Assembly (NCBI GenBank): GCA_002163115.1 | Contig: MAAI01000052.1 | Coordinates: forward strand, 48,931-112,930 | Length of the DNA stretch: 64,000 nucleotides | Reading direction: 5' to 3' | From: Methylophaga sp. 41_12_T18 | GTDB taxonomy: Bacteria > Pseudomonadota > Gammaproteobacteria > Nitrosococcales > Methylophagaceae | Shown: positions 28,086-37,842 of the stretch, in pieces | Layout: every line of letters begins with the position of its first letter | How positions within the stretch are numbered: the first letter of the stretch is position 1 | Program-made: the position numbers and the translations under genes | Notes under the pieces: model-generated | What the model was told of the DNA's origin: nothing | What the model saw: the letters and a program-made list of their open reading frames with translations, nothing else | The model's database searches: none

Positions 28086-29114
28086 ATGATAAAAGTAGGC
28101 ATCGTTGGCGGCACCGGATACACAGGCGTAGAGCTACTCAGGTTATTAGCAGGCCACCCAGAAGTATCACTTGAAGTGATTACCTCGCGCAGTGAAGCCG
28201 GCATGGCTGTTTCTGAACTATTTCCTAATTTACGTGGCCATGTCGATCTCGCCTTCACCGTACCGGATGTCGAGCTACTGGCAAGCTGTGATGTCGTCTT
28301 CTTTGCTACACCGCATACGGTTGCTATGGCTTTAGTGCCAGAGCTCATCCAACGTGGCACCCGTGTTATTGATCTTTCTGCTGATTTTCGTCTGAAAGAC
28401 GTTGCCTTATGGGAGCAATGGTATAACACGCCGCATACTTGCCCTAAGCTCATTGAACAAGCAGTTTACGGCTTACCAGAAGTAAACCGTGAGCAAATTA
28501 AAACGGCACAATTGATTGCTGTTCCAGGTTGCTACCCTACTGCAACACAATTAGGTTTTTTACCTTTGATAGAAAGCAATATCATCGATGTTGATCACCT
28601 GATTGCTGATACTAAATCTGGAGTAAGTGGTGCCGGACGTAAAGCTGCTATTGGTACTTTGTTAACTGAGTCATCTGAAAACATGAAGGCTTATGCCGTC
28701 GCTGGCCATCGTCACTTGCCAGAGATCGAGCAAGGGCTGACTATGGCTGCCGGTAAAGAAGTAAATCTTACTTTCGTTCCCCATCTAACACCAATGATCA
28801 GAGGCATTCACGCCACATTATATGGCCGCCTCAATCAAGATGTTGATTTGCAAAGTTTGTTTGAACAACGTTATGCCAATGAACCTTTTGTTGATGTTTT
28901 GCCGGCTGGTTCACACCCTGAAACACGTAGTGTTCGTGGCTCAAATACCTGTCGTATTGCTGTTCATCAGCCTCAAGGTAGCAACACTGTCGTTGTGCTA
29001 TCCGCCATTGATAACTTGGTTAAAGGTGCTTCAGGCCAAGCGATTCAAAATATGAATATCATGTTTGGTTTTGAAGAAACGACAGCGATTAACCATATTG
29101 CGACCCTACCTTAA
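28086..29114 (+). CDS. argC: N-acetyl-gamma-glutamyl-phosphate reductase
   Basis: NADPH-dependent third step of arginine synthesis. The 342-residue enzyme begins with the nucleotide-binding [20 protein letters not shown], has [10 protein letters not shown], and carries the active-site cysteine in [28 protein letters not shown], a catalytic His region [11 protein letters not shown], and the dimer and C-terminal [19 protein letters not shown] follow. It heads a set of genes (argC, coiled-coil protein, bactofilin) that is close to erpA, an order also known in Pseudomonas. argH lies 17 kb away. Confidence 0.97.
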   Translation: MIKVGIVGGTGYTGVELLRLLAGHPEVSLEVITSRSEAGMAVSELFPNLRGHVDLAFTVPDVELLASCDVVFFATPHTVAMALVPELIQRGTRVIDLSADFRLKDVALWEQWYNTPHTCPKLIEQAVYGLPEVNREQIKTAQLIAVPGCYPTATQLGFLPLIESNIIDVDHLIADTKSGVSGAGRKAAIGTLLTESSENMKAYAVAGHRHLPEIEQGLTMAAGKEVNLTFVPHLTPMIRGIHATLYGRLNQDVDLQSLFEQRYANEPFVDVLPAGSHPETRSVRGSNTCRIAVHQPQGSNTVVVLSAIDNLVKGASGQAIQNMNIMFGFEETTAINHIATLP

Positions 29115-29116
29115 AC

Positions 29117-29836
29117 ATGTCTTCCCTTAACAAGCATGTCATAACGCCAGCTCAGCCACTACGAATAGTTGCCACCTTAATGGCTGTTATTGTCGTTACT
29201 GTTGCTGGCCAGTGGCTATACAACCAAAGTAGTACCGCAGCTCAACAACAACAGCTAACAGACATAGAACAACAACTCACCAATTTACAGCAACAACGGC
29301 AAATGCTTCGCGCAGATAATCAACAGTTACAACAAACCAATACCACACAGCAAACCCAGATAACTGAGCTACAGCAATATTTGTCGTTACAGCAAGCCAC
29401 CGATCAACAATTGCAAATGCAGCTTGTTGAGCTACAGGGTAAAGTCATCACCCTCAATAAAGAGCTGGTGTTTTATCAAACGGTTACCCAAGGCAATAAC
29501 TCAAGTAAATTGCAGGTTCGCGAACTCGATTTATCTGCCAATAAAAGCCAAGCAGGTTATTATCACTACCGACTTGTCATTACTCAGGGAAAAAAACTTA
29601 GCAAGCCACTAACAGGAGATGTTGCTATTACCGTTAACGGTAAAACAACAGACGGCACCGCTAAGAAAATTAACGCTGAAAATAAAAGTCTACAGCTAAG
29701 ACATGTGCAAGTAATTGAAGGTCAACTAAAAATAGCAGACAATATTGAACCTATATCAATTACTATCGCCATAAAACCAAAGAAAAATAAAACCGTTTCA
29801 CAAACACTTGATTGGCAAATTGAAGATAAGCACTAA
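29117..29836 (+). CDS. Membrane-anchored coiled-coil protein (DUF6776-like)
   Basis: The 239-residue protein has one N-terminal membrane helix (about residues 17-36, LRIVATLMAVIVVTVAGQWL), then a Gln/Leu-rich coiled coil (about 40-125). A C-terminal beta-rich domain follows (LDLSANKSQAGYYHYRLVIT and onward). It begins 2 bp after argC and ends 12 bp before a bactofilin gene. Such a pair is conserved beside argC and erpA in many gammaproteobacteria and may work together at the cell envelope. No function is established; the DUF number is from memory. Confidence 0.75.
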   Translation: MSSLNKHVITPAQPLRIVATLMAVIVVTVAGQWLYNQSSTAAQQQQLTDIEQQLTNLQQQRQMLRADNQQLQQTNTTQQTQITELQQYLSLQQATDQQLQMQLVELQGKVITLNKELVFYQTVTQGNNSSKLQVRELDLSANKSQAGYYHYRLVITQGKKLSKPLTGDVAITVNGKTTDGTAKKINAENKSLQLRHVQVIEGQLKIADNIEPISITIAIKPKKNKTVSQTLDWQIEDKH

Positions 29837-29848
29837 CTGAGGTGAGTA

Positions 29849-30301
29849 ATGTTCAAAAGAGATAAACGTAAAAGTAAATCAACCCGAATTGATACGCTGA
29901 TTGGGCAACATACGCATATCAAAGGCGATATCAGCTTCAGTGGCGGACTACGTGTTGATGGCAGCATTGCAGGTAATATCCATGCAACGGGTGATAAAGA
30001 ATCAGTACTGACACTGAGTGAAATGGGCGCTATTGAAGGTGAAGTAAGAGTGCCTAACCTCGTTGTTAATGGCACCATTACTGGCAATGTATTTGCTTCA
30101 GAACACATCGAGCTTGCGCCAAAAGCAAAAGTTCAAGGCAATGTTTATTACAACTTATTAGAAATGGCGATGGGTTCAGCCGTGAATGGCCAGATGATCC
30201 ATATCAATGCCGATGATGAACAAATTCTTGATATTGAACATCAAGTTGTCGATGACACCAACAATTTTCAATTAGAACAAAAAGACGAATCACAGTCTTA
30301 A
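29849..30301 (+). CDS. Bactofilin (polymer-forming cytoskeletal protein)
   Basis: The 150-residue protein contains the bactofilin beta-helix core: TLIGQHTHIKGDISFSGGLR, VDGSIAGNI, EMGAIEGEVRVPNLVVNGTI, TGNVFASEHIELAPKAKVQG and NVYYNLLEMAMGSAVNGQMI. Short charged tails flank the core. Bactofilins polymerise without nucleotide and scaffold cell-wall or shape enzymes. The N-terminal basic stretch (MFKRDKRKSKSTR) may help membrane contact. It is coupled to the membrane coiled-coil gene upstream. Confidence 0.93.
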   Translation: MFKRDKRKSKSTRIDTLIGQHTHIKGDISFSGGLRVDGSIAGNIHATGDKESVLTLSEMGAIEGEVRVPNLVVNGTITGNVFASEHIELAPKAKVQGNVYYNLLEMAMGSAVNGQMIHINADDEQILDIEHQVVDDTNNFQLEQKDESQS

Positions 30302-30324
30302 TCGCATCAAAAGTTATACTCAAC

Positions 30325-31014
30325 ATGCAGTTTCCAGCATTCGTTAAACGGCGACAAGTATTGCTGCCTACTCTTTGGGGCCTATTCATTCTTTTACTAG
30401 TAGTTACGCTCACTGCGAGTCTAATTATCCGCCAAGCGGGTCATTTTTTGGCTCAACAAGCACCGATTAATGGCCAAGTTTTAGTCGTAGAAGGTTGGCT
30501 GTCTGAGCCGGCACTATTATTAGCTGCAAAACTGTTCCGTGATGGCAACTACAGTTTACTGCTCACCACTGGCGGCCCTAATACACGAGAACTTAATCCT
30601 ACTTACCCTAGCTTTGCTGACAAAGCCGCTGCATTTTTAATTAACCAGGGGCTGGAACCATCACAAATAATTAGCTTGCCCACGCCTGCCTCAGCACAGA
30701 ACCGCACCTACCTTTCTGCCGTTATAGTTAGGGACTGGCTCGCAAACAATCATCCAGCTATTTCAACATTGGACTTATTTTCTAGTGATGTGCATGCTCG
30801 CCGTAGTTTTAAGCTTTATCAAATGGCCTTGTTTGATGATGTTCAATTAGGTATTTATGCCGCCCAGCCTTCACATTTTTCACTAGCACAGTGGTGGACA
30901 ACCAGTGATGGCGCTAAGTCAGTAATTACCGAAATCATCGGCTTAAGCTGGGTTTACTGTTGCTTTTCTCCTGGTGAGAAAAATTCACACCAAGAAAGAT
31001 GGGGCATTTATTAA
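30325..31014 (+). CDS. DUF218/YdcF-ElyC-type membrane protein
   Basis: The 229-residue protein has an N-terminal membrane helix (about 13-36) and an extracytoplasmic DUF218-like domain: VLVVEGWLSEPALLLAAKLF, LLLTTGGPNTRELNP, SQIISLPTPASAQNRTYLSA and LFSSDVHARRSFKLYQMAL. These fit the pattern of an alpha/beta fold with a TGG loop, a late Asn/Arg site, and an S-xx-HARRS motif. ElyC members influence envelope polysaccharide metabolism; others are uncharacterised. It lies 24 bp after the bactofilin gene and may belong to that unit. Confidence 0.78.
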   Translation: MQFPAFVKRRQVLLPTLWGLFILLLVVTLTASLIIRQAGHFLAQQAPINGQVLVVEGWLSEPALLLAAKLFRDGNYSLLLTTGGPNTRELNPTYPSFADKAAAFLINQGLEPSQIISLPTPASAQNRTYLSAVIVRDWLANNHPAISTLDLFSSDVHARRSFKLYQMALFDDVQLGIYAAQPSHFSLAQWWTTSDGAKSVITEIIGLSWVYCCFSPGEKNSHQERWGIY

Positions 31015-31059
31015 GTGCCAGACAAATCAATTAAAGCAATCATTCGCTGAACATTAAAA

Positions 31060-31737
31060 ATGAAAAAATTTGCAGCTATATACCAACGAGCACTAGAGCG
31101 TAAAGGTGGAGAAAAAGCACTTAATGCTCTACTCAGTAATACTACGAAATCAGCTACAGAACTAACAGCAATTGACGATGCTCACTATCTAGACACAATA
31201 AGCAAAGCTATCTTTAAAGCAGGCTTTGTCTGGAAAATTGTCGACTATAAGTGGTCCGGTTTTGAACAAGCATTCTGGAATTTCAACGTTACTCGTTGTG
31301 CATGGATGAGCCCAGATGATATTGATCAGCTACTGTCCGACTCACGTATTATCAAGCACCATAAAAAAATCCTTGCTGTGCAATCTAATGCCGCCATGTT
31401 GATCGATATACAACAAAGCCATGGTTCATTTGGACAGTTCATTGCCGACTGGCCAAGTGCTGACTTTGTCGGCTTACTTAGTTATTTACAAAAACACGGC
31501 TCGCGTCTAGGTCCGCGCACTTGCCAATATTTTCTCCGTAATGTTGGTAAACCAGGATTTATCATCGGCAATGATGGTGCTGCGGCATTGATCGATGCTG
31601 GCGTAATAGATCGTTACCCAAGTAGTAATAAAGATATGAAAAAAGTACAGTCTGCCTACAATGAATGGCAGCAACAGTCTGGACTCAACCTCACTCAAAT
31701 AAGTCAGATTTTAGCTTTATCAATTGACGCCAGCTAA
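31060..31737 (+). CDS. Divergent DNA-3-methyladenine glycosylase I (Tag)-like protein
   Basis: The 225-residue sequence has the helical order of Tag: AIFKAGFVWKIVDYKWSGFE aligning with the AGLSWITVLKKR region, IDQLLSDSRIIKHHKKILAV aligning with the VERLVQDAGIIRHRGKIQAI region, and a late GPRTCQYFLRNVGKPGFI. The zinc ligands at both ends of E. coli Tag (Cys4, His17, His175, Cys179) have no counterpart. The residue aligned with Glu38 appears to be Ala. It may be a repair enzyme of altered specificity or an inactive relative. The fold call is good; the activity is uncertain. Confidence 0.75.
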   Translation: MKKFAAIYQRALERKGGEKALNALLSNTTKSATELTAIDDAHYLDTISKAIFKAGFVWKIVDYKWSGFEQAFWNFNVTRCAWMSPDDIDQLLSDSRIIKHHKKILAVQSNAAMLIDIQQSHGSFGQFIADWPSADFVGLLSYLQKHGSRLGPRTCQYFLRNVGKPGFIIGNDGAAALIDAGVIDRYPSSNKDMKKVQSAYNEWQQQSGLNLTQISQILALSIDAS

Positions 31738-31865
31738 TAGTGGCTTAATAGCTTCGTACCTTATCGCGATTCAAACCCGTAAGTTAGCTTATATTCAGAC
31801 TAATTCTTGACTAAATTACTCAGAATAGGATAATTATGGGATAAGCTTTTTTTTTGGAGAACATC

Positions 31866-32210
31866 ATGACTAGCGAAGTACCTAGCCCCGTTAATTTTAC
31901 CGACGCAGCCGCCGCAAAAGTCAGCGAGCTCATTACCGAGGAAGGTGATGATCAATTAAAACTGCGAGTATTTATTACCGGTGGTGGTTGCTCAGGCTTC
32001 CAATACGGCTTTACATTTGAAGATGAAGTCGGTGAAGACGATACCCGAGTTGAAAAAAATGGCGTGACCCTATTAATCGATGCGACCAGCTACCAATATC
32101 TAGTAGGCGCTGAAATTGATTACTCTGATGGTGTTGAAGGCGCGCAATTTGTTATTAGAAACCCAAATGCCACCACTACCTGTGGCTGTGGCTCTTCATT
32201 TTCACCCTAA
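31866..32210 (+). CDS. erpA: Iron-sulfur cluster insertion protein ErpA
   Basis: A-type carrier that hands Fe-S clusters to apoproteins, including isoprenoid-synthesis enzymes. The ATG at 31866 is preceded by TGGAGA; a TTG four codons earlier is less likely. The 114-residue product has the three conserved cysteines in [11 protein letters not shown] and TTCGCGSSF, and the ErpA-type [15 protein letters not shown] start. Its stop is 3 bp from the end of the convergent diguanylate cyclase gene, with no terminator between them. Confidence 0.96.
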   Translation: MTSEVPSPVNFTDAAAAKVSELITEEGDDQLKLRVFITGGGCSGFQYGFTFEDEVGEDDTRVEKNGVTLLIDATSYQYLVGAEIDYSDGVEGAQFVIRNPNATTTCGCGSSFSP

Positions 32211-32213
32211 GTA

Positions 32214-33686
32214 TTAATCAGTTTCAAAAACTGGTGGCGGTTTACCATGGATGGTTTGAACCGTATGGTTTCGAGTTTCTTTAGCTCGATATAAATTACT
32301 ATCAGCATCAGATAGAATCAATTGGCCTTCTGCCAAACCATTACCATCAAAATAGACTGCACCTATTGAGATTGTCACGCAGCTATCAACCTTACTGTGT
32401 TCGTGCGTAATATTTAAGCTCCTCACTGCTAATCTGACCTTCTCTAAGTAAGCTAACGATGTTTCCACATCTTTGCCATTAAAGACCGCAACAAACTCTT
32501 CCCCCCCCACTCTAAATGCATAATCATTGGCTCTTGCAAACATGCCGCTTAAGACATCAGAAAGACTGGTTAATACATTATCACCCGCAGCATGACCATA
32601 GGTATCATTAAACTGTTTGAAGAAATCTACGTCTAACATTGCGATCGTCACTGACTCTTTATGACGTTGAGCGACTCTGGTAACTCGGTCCAATGTTTCA
32701 TCTAAGGTACGCCGGTTTAATAGCCCAGTTAAGGTATCGGTGATCGAGATATGTTCTAAGGATTTTTTGTCACTGATATCTTGTGCCAACAAACGAAAGC
32801 CTGAATAACTGAAATCACTATCTTGCATCGGCAAAACATCTACACCTAACCATTTGGTATCCGTGTCACAAATGATTTTAAGTTCACCATGCCAATTCGC
32901 ACCAGATGTAACATCTTGCCACATCTCTTCAAACTGGCCATTTTCAGAAAAAAAGATCTCTTTAATGGGCTTGTTTAACACTGATTGCTTGCTCATTGCT
33001 AAAAAACGGCTCAACTGATTACTTATCTCAAAAATACTACCATCTTGTTCTACCGCTGCAATCATTACATTTTGATCGATTAAATAGCGGTACTGTTTTC
33101 TGTTAGCCGCCACTTCTCGTAAGTCCGTTAAGGTACGTAGATAAAGATACAACGCGAGCACACCAGCTAATAGTAATGCGCCAGCTATATATACCGCAAA
33201 CAATAAGGCATCAGATTGTGCCTTTTTAAATAGTTCAGCGGCATTATTGTCAGCGAACCGTGACATCACTTCAATCTCAGCTAATAACTGATTAAATATT
33301 TCCTGTTCGCCGATAGCAGGACCTATTAGTTCACTATCCGCAGAATATACTCGAGTAGTCAACCACTGTTCATATAGCTGCTTTAACAGAGTCACTTCGG
33401 CAATATCATCCTGGTATGACTTCGCTATCTCTCCTAGACTTAATCTATTAGTAGAATCTTGCTGACCTACCTTTTGAAAGTCGATATCAGCGCTATCTTG
33501 TGAGGCTAAATTGATTTGGTGAATAGAAATTCTTAACTGTTTGAGCTCATTACTAACCCGATATGGGTGCTCATACATATTTTGGGTGGTGAAGTAGATA
33601 TTGGCAAGAAAATAAATACTAGAAATGCCAATTAAAAACATTAGAAACATCACCAATACAAACTGATATTTAAAATATTTTTGCAT
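32214..33686 (-). CDS. Membrane diguanylate cyclase with PAS domain
   Basis: Probable synthase of the second messenger c-di-GMP. The ATG at 33686 follows AAGGAAT and is chosen over a TTG 19 codons upstream. The 490-residue product has a membrane helix at about 8-32, a periplasmic sensor region, a second helix (about 160-183), a PAS domain (about 205-310), and a GGDEF domain with the active-site RVGGEEFVAVF. An RxxD product-inhibition site is not clear in front of it. The sensed signal is unknown. Confidence 0.92.
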   Translation of the reverse strand: MQKYFKYQFVLVMFLMFLIGISSIYFLANIYFTTQNMYEHPYRVSNELKQLRISIHQINLASQDSADIDFQKVGQQDSTNRLSLGEIAKSYQDDIAEVTLLKQLYEQWLTTRVYSADSELIGPAIGEQEIFNQLLAEIEVMSRFADNNAAELFKKAQSDALLFAVYIAGALLLAGVLALYLYLRTLTDLREVAANRKQYRYLIDQNVMIAAVEQDGSIFEISNQLSRFLAMSKQSVLNKPIKEIFFSENGQFEEMWQDVTSGANWHGELKIICDTDTKWLGVDVLPMQDSDFSYSGFRLLAQDISDKKSLEHISITDTLTGLLNRRTLDETLDRVTRVAQRHKESVTIAMLDVDFFKQFNDTYGHAAGDNVLTSLSDVLSGMFARANDYAFRVGGEEFVAVFNGKDVETSLAYLEKVRLAVRSLNITHEHSKVDSCVTISIGAVYFDGNGLAEGQLILSDADSNLYRAKETRNHTVQTIHGKPPPVFETD

Positions 33687-33808
33687 AACTATTCCTTGCA
33701 GATCAGGAGCTGAGTTATGAAGACTAACAAAGTTAGTGAGCAACAGGAAAGAAAATAACGTTTTATTTGTTAACCAGCTAATACTTTAAAAGTTAAATAA
33801 TAATCTGA

Positions 33809-35185
33809 TTATTTACCTATACAGAAACTACCAAAAATCTCACCGAGCAGATCATCGGCAGTAAATTCTCCAGTAATTTCGCTTAAGGCTTGTTGAGCCA
33901 TTCTTAAGTCGTCGGCTAATAGTTCGCCGGCAGCCATGCCATGTAACTGGCTTTCGCCATCTAAGATCGATTGTTGAGCCTGCTTCAAAGCTTCTATATG
34001 CCGGCGGCGGGCTAAAAATCCACCTTCAGCAGTTGCGTTATAACCCATAACATTTTTTAAGTGCTCACGAAGCGCTTCAACACCACTATTCTGTTTGGCT
34101 GACATCGTCACTGTTGGATACAGTGCTTGATCAGTAAAACCTATTTGTTCTGAACTAAGATCAGCTTTATTTCTAATAACCGTTATCCGCTGATCGGCAA
34201 TCATATTATCAGCTTGTGACTTTAAGCCTTGCTCATCATAAATGGCGTGTAATAATTGTTCAGCATCTGCTTCACCAGCTGAACTATCAACCATTAACAG
34301 TACACGGTCAGCTTGCTCGATCTCTTGCCATGCTCGCTCAATACCAATGCGTTCTACTTCATCAGCGGCTTGTCGTAGGCCTGCCGTATCAATAATATGC
34401 AATGGCATACCATCAATATGAATATGCTCTCTTAATACATCACGTGTCGTTCCTGCTATATCTGTGACTATCGCGCGCTCGCTACCCGATAAAGCATTAA
34501 GTAATGATGATTTACCCGCATTTGGCCGACCAACAATAACTACATTCATACCTTCTCGCAGGATTGCACCTTGCTCGGCTTGTTGTAACACTGAATCAAC
34601 GGACAGTTTCAACTTATCTAACATGGCTTCAACTTTGCCATCAGAAAGAAAATCTATTTCTTCTTCTGGAAAATCGATAGCAGCTTCCACATAAATACGT
34701 AGATAGGTAAGTTGCTCAAGTAAGTCATGTACTTTTTTAGAAAATACACCTTGCAATGAACGTAAGGCACAACGTGCAGCTTGCTCAGATGCCGAGTCAA
34801 TTAGGTCAGCAATGGCTTCTGCTTGGGCAAGATCCATTTTGTCATTAAGAAAAGCCCGTTCAGAGAATTCACCAGGGCGAGCGGGACGCGCTCCTAATGC
34901 TAGACATGATTGCATGATCAAATCTAATACAACTGGACCACCATGACCTTGTAACTCAAAGACATCTTCACCAGTAAACGAGTTTGGATTGGGGAAAAAC
35001 AACGCTATCCCTTCATCAAGGATAGCGCCATTGTGATCTTTAAATGGGCTGTAATGTGCATAACGCGGTGTAGGTGTAAAACCTAATACCGCCTCAGCAA
35101 TCGTTAAGGCAGCCGTTCCTGATACTCGAACTATACCAACGCCACCTCGACCTGGTGCTGTGGCAATCGCAGCTATCGTATCCAT
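33809..35185 (-). CDS. mnmE: tRNA modification GTPase MnmE
   Basis: With MnmG it builds the 5-carboxymethylaminomethyl group on wobble uridine of certain tRNAs. The 458 residues have the formyl-THF domain ([20 protein letters not shown]), a helical domain with an inserted G domain ([35 protein letters not shown]), and the C-terminal FCIGK carrying the conserved Cys. It lies 8 bp downstream of yidC, as in the standard rpmH-rnpA-yidD-yidC-mnmE run. mnmG is not next to it. Confidence 0.97.
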   Translation of the reverse strand: MDTIAAIATAPGRGGVGIVRVSGTAALTIAEAVLGFTPTPRYAHYSPFKDHNGAILDEGIALFFPNPNSFTGEDVFELQGHGGPVVLDLIMQSCLALGARPARPGEFSERAFLNDKMDLAQAEAIADLIDSASEQAARCALRSLQGVFSKKVHDLLEQLTYLRIYVEAAIDFPEEEIDFLSDGKVEAMLDKLKLSVDSVLQQAEQGAILREGMNVVIVGRPNAGKSSLLNALSGSERAIVTDIAGTTRDVLREHIHIDGMPLHIIDTAGLRQAADEVERIGIERAWQEIEQADRVLLMVDSSAGEADAEQLLHAIYDEQGLKSQADNMIADQRITVIRNKADLSSEQIGFTDQALYPTVTMSAKQNSGVEALREHLKNVMGYNATAEGGFLARRRHIEALKQAQQSILDGESQLHGMAAGELLADDLRMAQQALSEITGEFTADDLLGEIFGSFCIGK

Positions 35186-35193
35186 TATTAGCT

Positions 35194-36837
35194 TTAAAGC
35201 GCGCCTAACTTACGTGTGATATGCCATTGTTGAGCAATAGACAGAACATTATTCACTACCCAGTACAACACTAAACCTGAAGGGAAGAAAGCAAAGAAGA
35301 CAGTGAAAATCACTGGAAATGCTTTCATAACCATTGCTTGTGCAGGATCTTGTGGTGCAGGGTTTAGTCGTTGTTGGAACCACATACTAATACCGAAAAT
35401 AACTGGCAGAATGAAATATGGGTCCATTGCTGTTAAGTCATTTAACCACCAAATAAAGTCTGCTTGGCGTAATTCAACACTTTCTACTAATACCCAATAA
35501 AAGGCTAAAAATACTGGCATTTGAACCAAAATAGGTAAACAACCACCTAATGGGTTAATTTTTTCAGTACGATACAAGTCCATCATTGCCTTATTAAACT
35601 TCTGCTTATCATCACCAAAGCGTTCTTTTAAACTCGCTAATTTAGGCGTTAATTTACGCATTGAAGCCATCGAACGGTAACTTGCTGCTGATAATCGATA
35701 AAAAGCCAATTTAATCAACACAGTCAAAAATACAATCGACCAGCCCCAGTTATTGGTTAATTTATGTATCCATTCCATCACCGTAAACAATGGCTGAGAA
35801 ATAATCGTTAGCAAACCGTAATCAACCGTTAAGTCCAAATTATCAGTAACTACTTCTAAACGCTGATGTTCCTTAGGACCTAAATACATACTGTAGTTAG
35901 CCTGCTGTGTTTCACCACTTTGCACATTGACAGCAGGCATTCTAAAACCAGCAGTGTAATTATGCTCATTGATTGATCTACCGTAAAAGCTAACTTCTTG
36001 GTCATTAACATTCGGAATCAACGCCGCCACGAAATAATGTTGAATCATTGCCGTCCAACCATCACCAGCAGTGCGATTAAAAGCATTATCATCTAAATCA
36101 TCAAAATCAACTTTTTCGTATTCAAAGCCTTCACTAGAAAAAATGGCACCGGTGTAGGTATAAATAAAGCCTGAGTCTTCTGGTGGGCGAACACGATTAA
36201 ACTGTGCATAAGGGTATGCAGAGAATGTTTCACCTGAGCTATTTTCAATTTGATAGTCAACTTCAACTAAATAACTATCACGCTTAAAACGATATGTTTT
36301 AGTGATTCGTAAGCCATTGTCAGTCTGCCACTGTAACGGCACCACTAAACTATCTTCACCAGTAGCTAACTCGTACTCTGATTGCTCAGCACTATAGTTA
36401 TCGTAATGTGTCGGAGCAGTTGAGTTTGAACGCAGACCTGATTGAGTAACAAAAAACTGTGAGGCCGAACTCGCCATTAGCTGTACAGGAATATCTGGCG
36501 TACTTGAATCAACCGCATATTGAAGCAGCGCTAGGTCGCTGATATCACCACCTTGCAGACTGATATGCAAATCTATCACATCTGTTTTAACATGAATTTG
36601 AGCTGATTTACTGACAGTACTTGGTACTAAATCAGGTAAATTAGTTAAATTCGATGTCGATGGTAAGCTTGGTAAGTCATCCTGTTGTACTGTCTCAGGT
36701 AAATCACTAATTATTGATTCAACAGCAGCACTTTGTATCGCTTGCTGTGGGCGTACATAGTCTTTTTGCCATGCTTCCCATAATAATAAAGAGACAATAA
36801 GTAAGCCAAATATGGCAAAAGTTCTAAAATTATCCAT
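35194..36837 (-). CDS. yidC: Membrane protein insertase YidC
   Basis: Inserts proteins into the inner membrane, alone or with Sec. The 547-residue protein has the N-terminal helix ([19 protein letters not shown]), a large periplasmic beta domain (about 60-330), and the conserved five-helix core. The core carries [59 protein letters not shown] and [14 protein letters not shown]. It overlaps yidD upstream by 8 bp. Confidence 0.97.
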   Translation of the reverse strand: MDNFRTFAIFGLLIVSLLLWEAWQKDYVRPQQAIQSAAVESIISDLPETVQQDDLPSLPSTSNLTNLPDLVPSTVSKSAQIHVKTDVIDLHISLQGGDISDLALLQYAVDSSTPDIPVQLMASSASQFFVTQSGLRSNSTAPTHYDNYSAEQSEYELATGEDSLVVPLQWQTDNGLRITKTYRFKRDSYLVEVDYQIENSSGETFSAYPYAQFNRVRPPEDSGFIYTYTGAIFSSEGFEYEKVDFDDLDDNAFNRTAGDGWTAMIQHYFVAALIPNVNDQEVSFYGRSINEHNYTAGFRMPAVNVQSGETQQANYSMYLGPKEHQRLEVVTDNLDLTVDYGLLTIISQPLFTVMEWIHKLTNNWGWSIVFLTVLIKLAFYRLSAASYRSMASMRKLTPKLASLKERFGDDKQKFNKAMMDLYRTEKINPLGGCLPILVQMPVFLAFYWVLVESVELRQADFIWWLNDLTAMDPYFILPVIFGISMWFQQRLNPAPQDPAQAMVMKAFPVIFTVFFAFFPSGLVLYWVVNNVLSIAQQWHITRKLGAL

Positions 36838-37066
36838 TGTGTTTTTTTGTCTTTAGTTCAGGAATAGGATCCAAGCCACCCTTGTGCCATGGGTGACAAC
36901 GAGATAGTCGGCGTAATCCAAGCCATGTGCCACGGATGGCACCAAAACGATTGATTGCGTCCATCATATAATGTGAACATGTCGGTTGATAGCGACAATG
37001 CATGCCCATTAAAGGACTAAGTAGAATTTGATAAGCGCGAACGAAGCTAATTAGGATTCTTGCCAT
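36830..37066 (-). CDS. yidD: Membrane protein insertion efficiency factor YidD
   Basis: Small membrane-associated protein that assists YidC insertion. The ATG at 37066 (MARILISFVRAYQILLSPLM) follows a GGTGGTGACG site and lies inside the end of rnpA, giving 78 residues. The family motif CRYQPTCSHYMMDAINRFGA and RLSRCHPWHKGGLDP are intact. It overlaps rnpA by 16 bp and yidC by 8 bp, so the three are translationally coupled. Confidence 0.95.
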   Translation of the reverse strand: MARILISFVRAYQILLSPLMGMHCRYQPTCSHYMMDAINRFGAIRGTWLGLRRLSRCHPWHKGGLDPIPELKTKKHNG

Positions 37067-37404
37067 TGCGTCACCACCGTTAACCAATGTCGCTCTAAGG
37101 CTATGCGGATTTGCTTATCATCACGTTTTTTTACATCTGCACGTGATAACACCACAATATCTATATTGCTGAATTCGAGCTGATTGTGTCGGAATGAATC
37201 ACGAATAATCCGCTTTAAACGATTGCGATGACACGCAAGTTTAAGATGTTTCTTGGCTACGGCCAGGCCCAGTCGAGGATACCCTACTGAGTTTTCTACC
37301 GTTAAAATTGTTAGGCCTCCGCCGCCAATGCGTTTGCCAGAACGAAATACCCGAGAATAATCTCCCGGGTTATTCATTCTCATGGCTCGGCTAAAGTGTG
37401 CCAA
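37051..37404 (-). CDS. rnpA: Ribonuclease P protein component
   Basis: Protein subunit of RNase P, which matures tRNA 5' ends. The 117-residue basic protein contains the signature LGLAVAKKHLKLACHRNRLK followed by RIIRDSFR, and the N-terminal DYSRVFRSGKRIGGGGL. It lies 33 bp after rpmH and overlaps yidD. Confidence 0.95.
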   Translation of the reverse strand: MAHFSRAMRMNNPGDYSRVFRSGKRIGGGGLTILTVENSVGYPRLGLAVAKKHLKLACHRNRLKRIIRDSFRHNQLEFSNIDIVVLSRADVKKRDDKQIRIALERHWLTVVTQWQES

Positions 37405-37437
37405 GTCATGCTCCTCTATATAAAACTTAGAGAAAAA

Positions 37438-37572
37438 TTAAACTGTAAGGCTTGCACGGCCTTTAGCACGACGAGCATTAATAACTCGACGCCCACCAAC
37501 AGTTCTCATGCGTGCACGGAAACCATGTGTACGATTACGTTTAATATTACTAGGCTGAAAAGTTCTTTTCAT
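37438..37572 (-). CDS. rpmH: 50S ribosomal protein L34
   Basis: The minus strand reads a 44-residue product starting [20 protein letters not shown] and ending [11 protein letters not shown], the complete L34 sequence pattern. It is first in the rpmH-rnpA-yidD-yidC-mnmE unit and divergent from dnaA. The 270-bp gap to dnaA is AT-rich and should hold both promoters. I see no cluster of DnaA boxes (TTATCCACA) there, so it is not clearly oriC. Confidence 0.97.
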   Translation of the reverse strand: MKRTFQPSNIKRNRTHGFRARMRTVGGRRVINARRAKGRASLTV

Positions 37573-37842
37573 TTCAACAGACTCCACAAAAATATAATGG
37601 TTTTTTGCTATTCAATAGACGACCCAAATGATCAGCCTAAAGCAAAAGGGCTGAAATTATAGTGTTTTTACTATGCTGGAGTCAAATCATATATATTGTG
37701 ATAACAAATATTTATTACTTGCCAAAATTCACCTTTAAGGCTAAATTTAGCGGTCTTGATTTGAACGTTGCATAATAACAGACAAACCATAGAAATACGA
37801 TAAAAAAAACATACTATTAACAATATCAATCAAGGAGTTACC

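Noticed and set aside
37573..37842. oriC between rpmH and dnaA
   Set aside because: The stretch is AT-rich but I find no cluster of TTATCCACA boxes. The best site (TTATCACAA near 37700) misses the consensus, so I do not call an origin.
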